Source: Streptomyces omiyaensis
Lineage (GTDB): Bacteria; Actinomycetota; Actinomycetes; Streptomycetales; Streptomycetaceae
Direction: 5' to 3'
Assembly (NCBI RefSeq): GCF_014650895.1
Contig: NZ_BMVV01000004.1
Location: 62,001-126,000, forward strand
DNA length: 64,000 nucleotides
Shown here: one piece after another, positions 25,862 to 34,708 of the stretch
How positions within the stretch are numbered: position 1 is the stretch's first letter
Layout of the letters: each line of letters starts with the position of its first letter
Program-made: the position numbers and the translations under genes
Notes under the pieces: generated by a model
Seen by the model: only the letters and a program-made list of their open reading frames with translations
What the model was told of the DNA's origin: nothing
Database searches by the model: none

Positions 25862-25876
25862 CTACACCCTCGCTAC
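25862..25876 (+). promoter_or_regulatory. CTACACCC element before the ABC exporter operon
   Basis: CTACACCCTCGCTAC carries a CTAC direct repeat at 11-bp spacing and shares the 8-mer CTACACCC with the perfect palindrome at 31287-31308 before the two-component genes. It lies 74 bases before the exporter ATPase start, inside the likely promoter. It may be the response-regulator binding site. Confidence 0.4.
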
Positions 25877-25949
25877 GGGAGGCAGGCGGCTCACCCCGCG
25901 GCTTCGCCGTACCTAGCCTGATTCCGCAGACGAACGGAAGGGTGCAGCA

Positions 25950-26723
25950 ATGACGTGGGTGGAGCGGCGGACCGCCGCCGCGGCCGTGCGGGACAGGGGT
26001 GCGGCGATGCGGCTGGAGTCCGTGACGAAGGCGTACGGGCGGGGGCCGGGGGCGGTGACCGCTCTGGACGGCGTCTCCTTCGAGGTGCCGCGCGGCTCGT
26101 TCACGGCCGTGATGGGCCCCTCGGGTTCCGGCAAGAGCACCTTCCTGCACTGTCTGGCCGGGCTCGACCGGCCGACCTCGGGGCGGGTGCTGCTCGGGGA
26201 CACCGATCTGGGCCGGCTGAAGGAGTCGGCGCTGACCTCGGTGCGCCGGGAGCGGATCGGGTACGTCTTCCAGGCGTACAACCTCCTATCGGCCCTGACG
26301 GTACGTCAGAACATCACGCTGGTGCCGCGGATGTCGGGGGCCCGGGTCGACGGGGCGTGGCTGCGGGAGCTGCTGGAGCGGGTGGGCATGACGCCCTACG
26401 CCGACCGGCGGCCGAACGAGCTGTCCGGCGGCCAGCAGCAGCGGGTGGCGATCGCCCGCGCGCTGGTCACCCGGCCGGACGCGGTGCTGGCGGACGAGCC
26501 GACGGGCGCGCTGGACACGCGCAGCGGCCGGGAGGTGCTGCGGCTGTTCCGGCAGATCGTCGACGAGACGGGGCAGACGGTGCTGATGGTCACGCACGAT
26601 CCGGTCGCGGCGTCCTACGCCGACGCGGTGGTCTTCCTCGCGGACGGCCGGATCGCCGGCCACCTGCCCGGGCCGACGCCCGAGCTGGTGGCCGAGCGGA
26701 TGGCCCGCCTGGGCGACCGGTAG
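25950..26723 (+). CDS. MacB/LolD-type ABC exporter ATPase
   Basis: A 257-residue ATPase. Walker A is [10 protein letters not shown]-loop YVFQAYNLL, signature [10 protein letters not shown], Walker [13 protein letters not shown], and the switch His is in VTHD. This is the MacB/FtsE/LolD subfamily, which works with FtsX-type permeases to move substrates from the outer leaflet rather than across the membrane. ATG 25950 has GGAAGG upstream. The permease begins 10 bases downstream. The cognate two-component genes face the operon from the other side. Confidence 0.9.
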   Translation: MTWVERRTAAAAVRDRGAAMRLESVTKAYGRGPGAVTALDGVSFEVPRGSFTAVMGPSGSGKSTFLHCLAGLDRPTSGRVLLGDTDLGRLKESALTSVRRERIGYVFQAYNLLSALTVRQNITLVPRMSGARVDGAWLRELLERVGMTPYADRRPNELSGGQQQRVAIARALVTRPDAVLADEPTGALDTRSGREVLRLFRQIVDETGQTVLMVTHDPVAASYADAVVFLADGRIAGHLPGPTPELVAERMARLGDR

Positions 26724-26733
26724 GACGGGCGGG

Positions 26734-29292
26734 ATGTTCGACATCGCGTGGAGCACCATCAGGAACCGCAAGGGCGGTTTCGTCGCGGCCTTCGTCGCCG
26801 TCTTCTGCGGCGCGGCCGTCGTCACGGCCTGCGGCGTGCTGCTGCTGTCCGGTCTGCTGTCGGGCGTCCCGCCCGAGCGGTACGCGGGGGCGCCGGTCAT
26901 GGTCGGCGGGGGCCAGACGAAGACCGTCAGGGAGAACATCGACCCGCACTTCGCCGAGCGGGTCACCCTGCCCGCGCGGACGGCGGACGCGGTGGCGGAG
27001 GTGGCCGGCGTGCGGGCGGCCGTCGGGGACCGGACGGTCGCGCTGAGCGTCACCGGCGCCGGGGGCGAGGTGCTCGCCCTGGACCGGCCCGTGTACGGGC
27101 ACGGCTGGGCGTCGGCCGTCCTCGGCCCGTTCGCCCTGTCCGACGGCCGGGAGCCGCGCAGCGGCGGCGAGGTCGCGCTCGACCGGGAGCTGGCCCGGCG
27201 GGCCGGCGCGGAGGTCGGCGGCACCGTGCGGCTCGCGGTCGGCACGACCGCGACCGCCTACCGGGTGACCGGTCTGGTCGCGCCGCCCCCGGGCGGCCTG
27301 GACCGCCAGTCGGCGGCGTTCTTCACGGACGACCGGGCCGGAGCGCTCTCGGGGCGGCCGGACCGGGTCACCGCGGTCGGCGTCCTGGCCGAACCGGGCG
27401 TGGAAGCCGACGAGTTGGCGGAGCGGGTCCAGGAGGCGCTGGCCGGCTCGGCAGAGCGGACCGAGGTGTACTCGGGCGACCGGATCGGCGACCTCGAGTT
27501 CCTGGACGTGGGCCGCTCGCGCGGCTTCCTGGTGGCGCTGTCGGCCTCGTTCGGCGGCACGGCGCTGGCCGTCGTGGTCTTCGTGGTCTCCTCCACCCTG
27601 GGACTGGCGGTGCACCAGCGCCGCCGCGAGCTGGCCATGCTGCGGGCGATCGCCGCCTCGCCGCGCCAGATCCACCGGCTGATCGGCGCCGAGATCCTCC
27701 TGGTGGCCACGGTCGCGGCGGTGCTCGGCGCCGTGCCCGGCTACCTGGTGGCCGGCTTCCTGAGGGACGCGTTCGCCGGCGCCGGTGTCCTGCCGGGCGA
27801 CTTCGAGCTGTCGTACCACCCCGTCCCGGCGGTCGCCGCCGTGGTGCTGTGCGTGCTGGGCGCCCGGCTCGCCGGTGTCGTCGCCGCCCACCGCACCGCG
27901 CGGATCAAGCCGGTGGAGGCGCTGCGCGAGTCGCAGGTCGACCCGTCCGGTCCCGGGCGGTCCCGGCGGACCGCGGGCGTGGTGCTGCTCGCGATGGGCC
28001 TCGCGGCGGCCGTGGTGCTGCCGCTGCTGATCCCCGGTCAGGCGGCGGCCGCGGGCGCGGCGGGCTCGCTGCTGCTCCTGATGGTCGGCTGCGCGCTGCT
28101 CGGCCCGCGCCTGGTGGGTCTCGCGACCTCCGCGCTCGCCCCGCTGCTGCGGATGTTCCGGTTCAGCGGCTTCCTGGCGGCGGCCAACGCCCGGGCGAAC
28201 TCCCGGAGGCTGAGCGCGGCGGTGGTGCCGCTGGCGCTGGGCGCCGGGATGGCGCTGATGCAGCTGTCCACGCTGGCGACGGTGGAGGCGGAGGCGAGCC
28301 GGCAGGCGGCGTCCGGGGTGGTGGCGGACTACGTCCTGACGACCGGGGCGACCGGGCTCTCGCCGGAACTGGCGGACGCCGTGCGGCGGGTGCCCGGGGT
28401 GGGTACGGCCACGCCGGTGGTCCGGTCGCAGGTGATGCTCACGTACGAGGAGGTCGACAAGACGACGTCCCGGGCGTTCGGCGCCCAGGGCGTGGATCCG
28501 CGCGGTCTCGCCCGCACCCTCGACCTCGACGTGCGCGAGGGCGGTCTGGACGGCCTCGGGGAGGGCACGGTCGCGCTCAGCCGGACGGCCGCCGGGACGG
28601 CCGGGCTCGGGGTGGGGGACACCGCAGAGCTGGACCTCGGCGACGGGACGCCCGCGAAGCTGGAGGTGGTCGCCGTGTACGGCAACGGCCTCGGCTTCGG
28701 GGACGTGACCCTCGCCCACGACGTGCTCGCCGCCCACACCACGGACCGGCTCGACGCGGCCCTGCTCGTCCGCGCCTCCGGCGAGGAGGCGCGCGAGGAG
28801 GCGGCCGCCGGGCTGGCCGCGCTGACGGGGACCGCGGCGGGGCTGCGGGTGCAGGAGTCCGACCGGTTCGCGGCCGCGCAGCAGGGCGAGTTCTCCCGGC
28901 AGTCGTGGACGAACCTGATCGCCAACTCGCTGCTCCTGCTGTACGTGCTGATCGCGGTGGTGAACACGCTGGTGATGGCGACGACGGCCCGCGGCCGCGA
29001 GTTCGCGATGATGCGGCTGATCGGCGCCGGTGCGCGCCAGACGCGGCGGATGATGTTCCTCGAGTCCTGGGTGGTGGTGATCACCGCCGTCGCGGTGGGG
29101 CTGTTCCTCGCCGTCCCCCCGTCGATCGGCAGCTCGCTCGCCCTGACCGGGCGGCCGGTGCCGCACGTGGAGCCGCTGGTGTGGGTGGGCGTGGCCGGCT
29201 TCATCGCCCTCATCGGCTGGTCGTCCGTCGCGCTGTCGACCCGCTCGGCGCTGCGCACCCGGCCGATCGACGCGGTGTACACCGGCGAGTAG
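26734..29292 (+). CDS. FtsX/MacB-type ABC permease, two-module
   Basis: An 852-residue permease with the duplicated FtsX layout: an N-terminal helix (residues ~15-45), a large extracytoplasmic domain, three helices (~270-385), then a second domain and three C-terminal helices (~730-845). The EALRESQVD linker and MLRAIAASPRQIHRL (with MMRLIGAGARQTRRM in the second half) are FtsX coupling-helix motifs. It pairs with the adjacent ATPase to export or extract a lipophilic compound, antimicrobial peptide or lipoprotein; the substrate is unknown. Such exporters are usually induced by a neighbouring two-component system, as here. Confidence 0.9.
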   Translation: MFDIAWSTIRNRKGGFVAAFVAVFCGAAVVTACGVLLLSGLLSGVPPERYAGAPVMVGGGQTKTVRENIDPHFAERVTLPARTADAVAEVAGVRAAVGDRTVALSVTGAGGEVLALDRPVYGHGWASAVLGPFALSDGREPRSGGEVALDRELARRAGAEVGGTVRLAVGTTATAYRVTGLVAPPPGGLDRQSAAFFTDDRAGALSGRPDRVTAVGVLAEPGVEADELAERVQEALAGSAERTEVYSGDRIGDLEFLDVGRSRGFLVALSASFGGTALAVVVFVVSSTLGLAVHQRRRELAMLRAIAASPRQIHRLIGAEILLVATVAAVLGAVPGYLVAGFLRDAFAGAGVLPGDFELSYHPVPAVAAVVLCVLGARLAGVVAAHRTARIKPVEALRESQVDPSGPGRSRRTAGVVLLAMGLAAAVVLPLLIPGQAAAAGAAGSLLLLMVGCALLGPRLVGLATSALAPLLRMFRFSGFLAAANARANSRRLSAAVVPLALGAGMALMQLSTLATVEAEASRQAASGVVADYVLTTGATGLSPELADAVRRVPGVGTATPVVRSQVMLTYEEVDKTTSRAFGAQGVDPRGLARTLDLDVREGGLDGLGEGTVALSRTAAGTAGLGVGDTAELDLGDGTPAKLEVVAVYGNGLGFGDVTLAHDVLAAHTTDRLDAALLVRASGEEAREEAAAGLAALTGTAAGLRVQESDRFAAAQQGEFSRQSWTNLIANSLLLLYVLIAVVNTLVMATTARGREFAMMRLIGAGARQTRRMMFLESWVVVITAVAVGLFLAVPPSIGSSLALTGRPVPHVEPLVWVGVAGFIALIGWSSVALSTRSALRTRPIDAVYTGE

Positions 29293-29423
29293 CCGGGCGG
29301 GGCGGCGCGACCGGGCGGGAGCGGTGGCCGAGGGCTTCCGGTCCCGCCCGGCCGCACGCCGCCCGTCCCCTCCGGCCCGTCGACGCCCCGGACGGGGCGG
29401 GCGAGGCGGGCGGCGCCGGTCGC

Positions 29424-30077
29424 TCAGGCGTGGAAGCGCTTGTCGAGGTAGGCGAGGACGGCCAGGACGCGGCGGTGGCCGCTGTCGCTCGGCGGCAGGC
29501 CCAGCTTGAGGAACACGTTCCCGATGTGCTTGCTCACGGCCCGCTCGGTGACGACCAGCTGGGCGGCGATGGTCGCGTTGTCCCGGCCCTCGGCCATCAG
29601 CCGGAGCACCTCGCGCTCACGGGGCGTGAGGCGGTCGACGGGGTCGTCCTTGCGGGTGGCGAGCAGTTCGGCCACCACCTCGGGGTCGAGCGCGGTGCCG
29701 CCGGCGGCGACCCGCTCCAGGGCGTCGAGGAACTCGTCGACGCGGCCGACCCGGTCCTTGAGGAGGTAGCCGACGCCGCCGGCGCCGCCGCCCAGCAGTT
29801 CGGCGGCGTAGGTCTCCTCCACGTACTGGGAGAGCACCAGGACCGGCATGCCGGGGATCTCGGCGCGTGCCGCGAGCGCGGCGCGCAGTCCCTCGTCGCG
29901 GAAGCCCGGGGGCATCCGCACGTCCAGGACGGCGACGTCGGGGCGGTGTTCGAGCAGGGCGGGCAGCACCTCGGGGCCGCTGGCGGCGACCGCCGCGACC
30001 TCGTGCCCCGCGGAGGTGAGGAGGAGGACGAGGCCCTCCCGCAGCAGCGCGTTGTCCTCGGCGATCACCACACGCAC
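29424..30077 (-). CDS. NarL/LuxR-type response regulator
   Basis: A 217-residue protein. The receiver domain (~1-120) has the acidic pocket ED (residues 7-8) and the phospho-acceptor Asp in VAVLDVRMPPG, plus Lys in YLLKDRVG. The output domain (~150-210) is a LuxR helix-turn-helix (LTPREREVLRLMAEGRDNAT, then VVTERAVSKHIGNVFLKLGL). GTG 30077 overlaps the kinase stop by 13 bases, so the pair is translationally coupled. It likely controls the exporter operon that converges on it. Confidence 0.9.
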   Translation of the reverse strand: MRVVIAEDNALLREGLVLLLTSAGHEVAAVAASGPEVLPALLEHRPDVAVLDVRMPPGFRDEGLRAALAARAEIPGMPVLVLSQYVEETYAAELLGGGAGGVGYLLKDRVGRVDEFLDALERVAAGGTALDPEVVAELLATRKDDPVDRLTPREREVLRLMAEGRDNATIAAQLVVTERAVSKHIGNVFLKLGLPPSDSGHRRVLAVLAYLDKRFHA

Positions 30078-31231
30078 GGAAGCTCCACTTCGATCACGGT
30101 CGGCCCCCCGACGGGGCTGGACACCTGGACGATGCCGTCGAGGGCGGCGATCCGGCGCCGCATGCCGAGCAGGCCGCTGCCGCCCGAGTCGTCGGCGCCG
30201 CCCCGCCCCTCGTCCCGCACCGTGACCCGCAACGCGCGAGGGGTGCGTGTAAGTTCCACCCGGGCGGTCGGCGAGCCGCTGTGCTTGGCGGCGTTGGTCA
30301 GGGATTCCGCCACCGCGAAGTAGGCGGCGGCCTCCACGGCGGCGGGCGGACGGCGGGCGTCCTCCAGCCCCTCTCCGGTCACCTCGACGTCGAGGCCGCT
30401 GCCCGCGGCCAGCGCCCGGACCGCGCCGACCAGGCCGCGGTCGGTGAGGATCGGCGGGTGGATGCCGCGGACCACGTGCCGGAGCTCGGCGAGCGCCTCC
30501 TCGACCTGGTCCTGGGCGTCGTCGAGGAGTTTGCGGGCGGCCTCCGGGTTCTTCTCGTACGCCCGGCGGGCGAGGCCCACCCGCATGGAGAGGGCGACGA
30601 GGCGGGCCTGGGTGCCGTCGTGCAGGTCCCGCTCGATGCGCCGCAGCTCGGCCCCGTGCGCGGCGACGGCGTCGGCGCGGGTGGCGGTCAGCTCCTCGAC
30701 CCGGTCGGCCAGTTCTGCGCTGCGCCGGGCGTCGGCGGAGGGTTCGAGGAGGGTGCGCGACCAGGCGGAGTCCAGGGCGGCGAGCCGGCCGACGAGCGGC
30801 AGCACCACGGCCCGGTTCCCCAGGCCACCGGCCCAGACGCCGTCGACCAGGGCGCCGACGACCCACACGATGACCGCCGCGTACGCCAGCAGCCAGCCGT
30901 AGAGGGCGTGGGCGGCGATCCAGCGCAGGTCGCGGTAGGTCGCCGGGTCCCTCAGCGCGGTCCGCACGCGGACGCCGAGGGCGCCGGCCACGGGCACGTA
31001 CAGCTCGGGCACCGCCTCTCCGGTCCACCGCTCGACCTCCTGCCGCTTGAAGCCCGCGATCCTGCGGAGGAGCAGGACGGTCTCGGGCACCACTCCGGCA
31101 CCGATCCCGGTGAGGGCGACCACCGCGGTGAAGATCAGGACGGGCAGGAACAGCAGGGAGACCAGCGCCAGGCCGGCCGCTCTCAGCAGCTGCTCCGTGG
31201 CGCGCCACTCGATCCACACCCTCGCGTTCAT
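30065..31231 (-). CDS. Sensor histidine kinase (DesK/HisKA_3 class)
   Basis: A 388-residue membrane kinase. Residues ~18-45 and ~105-140 form membrane segments of an N-terminal 'putative sensor' domain with little outside the bilayer, typical of kinases that sense membrane state or cell-wall antibiotics. The phospho-acceptor is in ERDLHDGTQARLVALSM (HisKA_3). An HATPase domain follows with AESLTNAAKHSG and GSGLLGMRRRI. It is coupled to the response regulator by a 13-base overlap and is divergent from a 56-residue membrane protein across a perfect palindrome. Confidence 0.9.
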   Translation of the reverse strand: MNARVWIEWRATEQLLRAAGLALVSLLFLPVLIFTAVVALTGIGAGVVPETVLLLRRIAGFKRQEVERWTGEAVPELYVPVAGALGVRVRTALRDPATYRDLRWIAAHALYGWLLAYAAVIVWVVGALVDGVWAGGLGNRAVVLPLVGRLAALDSAWSRTLLEPSADARRSAELADRVEELTATRADAVAAHGAELRRIERDLHDGTQARLVALSMRVGLARRAYEKNPEAARKLLDDAQDQVEEALAELRHVVRGIHPPILTDRGLVGAVRALAAGSGLDVEVTGEGLEDARRPPAAVEAAAYFAVAESLTNAAKHSGSPTARVELTRTPRALRVTVRDEGRGGADDSGGSGLLGMRRRIAALDGIVQVSSPVGGPTVIEVELPCVW

Positions 31232-31286
31232 GCCGATCAGACTAGGTGACCGGTCCGGAGGGGAGAGGTGCGCGGACCACCCGGCG

Positions 31287-31308
31287 GGGGTGTAGCGGGC
31301 TACACCCC
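31287..31308. promoter_or_regulatory. Perfect palindrome between kinase and small membrane protein genes
   Basis: GGGGTGTAG-CGGG-CTACACCCC is a perfect 9-bp inverted repeat with 4-bp spacer. It lies 56 bases before the kinase start (minus strand) and 106 bases before the small-protein start (plus strand). Its right arm recurs before the ABC exporter at 25862. NarL-type response regulators bind inverted repeats of about this size. Confidence 0.6.
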
Positions 31309-31413
31309 GCATCGGGGACGGCGCTCCCTCGATCCGGCGGCGCCGGGGCGGCATCGTGGTGCCGGCGGGGGCCACCGGGCCCTACGCACCGCTCCGTGGA
31401 AGGAAACACCGTC

Positions 31414-31584
31414 ATGAAGGCTCTGCTCTGGGTCCTGCTCGTGGCCGCCGTCGCCGTCAACGTCTCCCACAGCTTCGTCTTCGACGGCGCGCAGCGGATC
31501 GCCGTCGGGGTGGGCACCGGTGCGGTCTCGCTGGCCTCGGCCGCGGCCCTCTTCCTCCTGCGGTCGAAGCGCGCGAAGGCCTGA
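31414..31584 (+). CDS. 56-residue two-helix membrane protein
   Basis: Start ATG 31414 follows GGAAGGAAA. The protein has two hydrophobic helices (ALLWVLLVAAVAVNVSHSF and GAVSLASAAALFLL), a short Asp-Gly turn and a basic end (RSKRAKA). It is divergent from the histidine kinase and shares the palindrome region, so it may belong to the same regulon as a small accessory membrane protein. No family function is known to me. Confidence 0.7.
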   Translation: MKALLWVLLVAAVAVNVSHSFVFDGAQRIAVGVGTGAVSLASAAALFLLRSKRAKA

Positions 31585-31619
31585 TGCCGAGGGCCGGTCC
31601 GCCGCGCGGCGGCGGGGGA

Positions 31620-32243
31620 TCAGCTCGGCGGGTACGGCGCGGTCTTGAGGCCCCGGGCGAGGTGCGCGCTGTTCGCGGCGAGCGTCCTGGTGGTGGCCGC
31701 GGTCTTCTCGGGGGTCTCGTCGAGGTCCTGGTAGTCGGTGCCCTGCATCGCCTCGCCGACCCAGTAGGTGACGGCGTTCGGCGCGAGGGAGAAGCCGACG
31801 TCGTTGAGGCCCTGGAAGAGGTCGGCACCGACCTTGTGCGCGCCGTCCTCGTTGCCCACGACGCAGACGGCCGCGACCTTGCCGTAGGTGAGCATGCGGC
31901 CCTCGTCATCGCTCTCACCGAGCTCCGCGTCGAGCCGTTCCAGCACCCGCTGGGCGAGGCTGGAGGGGTGTCCGAGCCAGATCGGGGTGGACAGGACCAG
32001 GATGTCGCTCTCCAGGATCATGGACCGGAGCTCCGGCCAGGCGTCGCCCGCGCCCATGTCGGTCGCCACCCCCGGCTTCACGTCGTGATCGGCGACGCGG
32101 ACGGTCCGTCCCGTCACGCCGTGCCCGGCGAGGGCCTCCATCGTCTGCTCGGCGAGCAGCTGGGAGCTGGACCTCGCGGGTGACGGGGAGAGGGTGCACA
32201 CCAGCGCGAGGGCACGGAGCGGGGTGAGCTCGATGGGGTTCAT
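31620..32243 (-). CDS. NAD(P)H-dependent FMN reductase / flavodoxin-like protein
   Basis: A 207-residue cytoplasmic protein with a flavodoxin-like fold: an early strand ALVCTLSPSPARSSSQLLAE, whose Ser-rich loop binds the FMN phosphate, then LVLSTPIWLGHPSSLAQRVL and KVAAVCVVGNEDGAHKV. Family members reduce FMN, quinones or azo dyes with NAD(P)H. The start ATG 32243 gives a normal N-terminus. It stands alone; no regulator is visible. Confidence 0.82.
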   Translation of the reverse strand: MNPIELTPLRALALVCTLSPSPARSSSQLLAEQTMEALAGHGVTGRTVRVADHDVKPGVATDMGAGDAWPELRSMILESDILVLSTPIWLGHPSSLAQRVLERLDAELGESDDEGRMLTYGKVAAVCVVGNEDGAHKVGADLFQGLNDVGFSLAPNAVTYWVGEAMQGTDYQDLDETPEKTAATTRTLAANSAHLARGLKTAPYPPS

Positions 32244-32426
32244 GGGCGGCGGATACCCGCGCCGCGCGCGTCCATCCGCCGCGAAGGAACGAAACTCGTC
32301 CCCTCCCCCGGCTCCCTCCCGCTCTCCTGTCCGCCCCGCCCCCCCGCCCGGCCGAGTGCGCCCCGCCGCACCGGGTACCCGCCCGGGGAGAAGGCCCGCC
32401 GAGGGCGGGAGCTCACGCACCAGGGG

Positions 32427-32603
32427 ATGTCGATCATGGAAGCTCGCACGGAACCCGGCCCTGCCGGCACCCCGCCCCCGGCCCCGGCGGACGGCCGGGT
32501 GCGGACCTGCCGGCCCGCCGTCCTGCGCCGGCCCCGCTCCGGCGGAAGCGGGGAGGAGCCTCGCACCGACCCCGAGGCGCACATCGTCCGGGGCGAGGAC
32601 TGA
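32427..32603 (+). CDS. 58-residue hypothetical protein
   Basis: A small frame starting MSIMEARTEPG, rich in Pro/Arg/Gly, with ends EEPRTDPEAHIVRGED. Two in-frame ATGs (32427 and 32436) are possible; the ribosome site (CAGGGG) is weak. It lies 31 bases before the DUF6480 gene on the same strand, which has a strong site, so it may be the first gene of a two-gene unit. It is soluble and probably disordered. Coding status is uncertain. Confidence 0.4.
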   Translation: MSIMEARTEPGPAGTPPPAPADGRVRTCRPAVLRRPRSGGSGEEPRTDPEAHIVRGED

Positions 32604-32634
32604 CCCACCGCACGCACCGTGGAGGTGACCGGTC

Positions 32635-32871
32635 ATGACCCTGTCGAACGGCCCCGACCCCGACCCCCGTCCCCCCTCGGGACCCGGCCCGGGCGGAGGG
32701 GTGCCACCGGGCGAGACGCCCCCCGCGGAGACCGGCACCGGGACCGGGACGGGCCCGTACCGCCCGCTGAAACGCGGCTGGTCCACGGGCCCCCTGCTGA
32801 TCCTGGCGGTCACCGTACTGGTCTTCGCCCTGTTCTTCGCGTCGTACGGCATCCTGCTGATGACCCGCTGA
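32635..32871 (+). CDS. DUF6480 family small membrane protein
   Basis: A 78-residue protein. A Pro/Gly/Thr-rich first half contains GGGVPPGETPPAE, the recognisable block of Streptomyces DUF6480 proteins, and one membrane segment follows at ~53-74 (LLILAVTVLVFALFFASYGILL). ATG 32635 has GGAGGTGA nine bases upstream. The function of the family is unknown. A terminator shared with the convergent tRNA gene follows. Confidence 0.8.
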   Translation: MTLSNGPDPDPRPPSGPGPGGGVPPGETPPAETGTGTGTGPYRPLKRGWSTGPLLILAVTVLVFALFFASYGILLMTR

Positions 32872-32919
32872 CCCGGGCCCCGGCGCCCCCCGCCGGAGCC
32901 GGGCCGGCCCCGGGAACGC

Positions 32920-32957
32920 CCGAGGGCCGCCTCAGATCTCTCTGAGGCGGCCCTCGG
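32920..32957. terminator. Bidirectional terminator between DUF6480 and tRNA-Pro copy 2
   Basis: CCGAGGGCCGCCTCAGA (32920-32936) and TCTGAGGCGGCCCTCGG (32941-32957) form a perfect 17-bp stem with a 4-base loop. It lies between the DUF6480 stop and the 3' end of the tRNA gene and can stop both transcripts. No clear T-run on either side. Confidence 0.85.
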
Positions 32958-32974
32958 TGTACGACTCTTTCGAG

Positions 32975-33048
<74 letters not shown>

Positions 33049-33420
33049 ATGCCCGTCTGACCTGGGGTTTCCCCCGGCCGCTCGTGCAAGAGAACCATAC
33101 CGCACTTCCCCTGGTGGTCACGAACCGCTTTACGGGCGTCACAGCGGGCGGCGGCGCGGAGGGGCGGCGAGGCCGGTCGCGCGTGGCAGAAAGACGACCT
33201 TGCGCAGGGCGGCCAGGCGGACTCACAGCCTCCAGATCGCGCGAAACATAGTCGGAAGTGATCGTCAATAGCACCTGTTTCAGACAAAGAACGGGGCAAT
33301 ATTGATCCATCAAGGAAAGATCAACACCATGAAGTAGTCGGCCTGTTCGGGACGGGACCACTGCCGATGCACCACCTGCCCGGACCATGCCGGGCAGGCG
33401 ATTCGCAGGGAGGGACTCGT
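33049..33420. other. Intergenic region with tRNA promoter and AT-rich patch
   Basis: The left part holds the minus-strand tRNA promoter block (TATGGT at 33094-33099 in reverse). The right part (about 33230-33340) is strikingly A/T-rich for this genome and includes TTGATC-n11-GATCAA (33302-33324), a possible operator or promoter of the acyl-CoA dehydrogenase gene. No credible gene is present. Confidence 0.5.
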
Positions 33421-34629
33421 ATGGACAGCTACTTCAGCAGCCGGCTCCATCATCGGCTCCGGGAGACGGTCCGGGACTTCGCGGAGCGGGAGGTGCGGCC
33501 CCGGATAGCCGAGATGGAGGCCTCCCGGACGGTCCACCACGAGCTGTCGCGGCTCATCGCGGCGCAGGGCTGGCTGGGGGCGACGATCGGCCCCGAGTAC
33601 GGCGGCATGGGCGCCGGCCACCTGGCGAAGACGATCATCATCGAGGAGCTCTCCCGGGTCAGCGGCGCCATGGGCGCCATGGTCCAGGCCTCCCAGCTCG
33701 GCACCGCCAAGATCGTCCACTTCGGCTCCGACGCCCAGCGGAAGACCTGGCTGCCCCGGGTCGCCTCGGGTTCGTGCCTCCCGACCATCGCGGTGACCGA
33801 GCCGGAGTCCGGAGGGCACGTCCTCGGCATGGAGGCCAGCGCGGTCCGCGACGGCGACGACTACGTCCTGAACGGCAGCAAGATCTACGTCGGCAACAGC
33901 CACGTCGGCGACCTGCACGGCGTCGTGGTGAGGACCGGGCCCGGCTCCAGGGGGCTCACCGCCTTCCTCGTGGAGTCGGGCCGGCCGGGCTTCCGGCTCG
34001 GGCCCCAGCAGCCCGCCATGGGCCTGCACGGCTTCAGCTTCGGCGAGCTGATCTTCGAGGACTGCCGGATCCCGGCCGCCAACCGGCTCGGCGACGAGGG
34101 CGACGGCCTGGCCGTCGCGTACTCCTCCAGCGTGCTGTACGGGCGGGCCAACCTCACCGCCGTCTCGCTCGGCATCCACCAGGCGATCCTGGAGGAGACC
34201 ACCCGCTTCGCCACCGAACGCGTCCGCTACGGCAAGCCGCTCTCCGAGCTGCCGACGGTCAAGCTCAAGCTGGGGCAGATGCAGTCCCGGCTGATGACCG
34301 CCCGGCTCGCCGCGTACCACGCGGTGCACCTGCTCGACCAGGGCCTCTCCTGCGACACCGAGCTGATGAACGCCAAACTGGTGAACGTCGAGTCCGCCAT
34401 CGACTCCGGCCGCAACGCCATGGAGATCCACGCCGCCGCCGGCCTCTTCACCGACCGCTCCATCGAGCGCTACCTCCGCGACGCGCACCACATCTTCGCG
34501 CCGGCCGGTACCTCCGACGTCCAGCTCCTCCGGCTCGGCGAGGTCGCCCTCGGCCAGGACAAGGGCAGCTGGTCGGAGCGGCTCTCCGAGCTGGTCCGCA
34601 CCCCGCAGCCGGAGCCCGCGCACGCCTGA
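33421..34629 (+). CDS. Non-canonical acyl-CoA dehydrogenase family protein
   Basis: A 402-residue flavoprotein with the normal order: N-terminal helical domain (RDFAEREVRPRIAEM), FAD-contact strand AVTEPESGGHVLGMEA then YVLNGSKIYVGNSHVGD, and C-terminal helices. At the usual catalytic base position, where most enzymes read YEGT, it has PAGT (Ala for Glu). At the alternative position used by isovaleryl-CoA dehydrogenase it has YGRANL (Gly for Glu). It may therefore act on a carrier-bound acyl group, by another base, or not as a dehydrogenase. ATG 33421 is preceded by GGGAGGG. It stands alone next to the tRNA. Confidence 0.82.
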   Translation: MDSYFSSRLHHRLRETVRDFAEREVRPRIAEMEASRTVHHELSRLIAAQGWLGATIGPEYGGMGAGHLAKTIIIEELSRVSGAMGAMVQASQLGTAKIVHFGSDAQRKTWLPRVASGSCLPTIAVTEPESGGHVLGMEASAVRDGDDYVLNGSKIYVGNSHVGDLHGVVVRTGPGSRGLTAFLVESGRPGFRLGPQQPAMGLHGFSFGELIFEDCRIPAANRLGDEGDGLAVAYSSSVLYGRANLTAVSLGIHQAILEETTRFATERVRYGKPLSELPTVKLKLGQMQSRLMTARLAAYHAVHLLDQGLSCDTELMNAKLVNVESAIDSGRNAMEIHAAAGLFTDRSIERYLRDAHHIFAPAGTSDVQLLRLGEVALGQDKGSWSERLSELVRTPQPEPAHA

Positions 34630-34654
34630 GGCCGGCAGGGACACGAGGAGACGC

Positions 34655-34689
34655 GGGGGCCCGTGCGGCGTCCTGCCGCACGGGCCCCC
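34655..34689. terminator. Perfect-stem bidirectional terminator
   Basis: GGGGGCCCGTGCGG (34655-34668) pairs with CCGCACGGGCCCCC (34676-34689), 14 bp with a 7-base loop. It sits between the convergent acyl-CoA dehydrogenase gene and the last gene of the conservon. Confidence 0.88.
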
Positions 34690-34708
34690 GGTCCTGCCCG
34701 GAAGCGGG

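Noticed and set aside
32427..32603. Treating the 58-residue frame as certain
   Set aside because: Weak ribosome site, low complexity and no recognised family; kept only as a low-confidence CDS.
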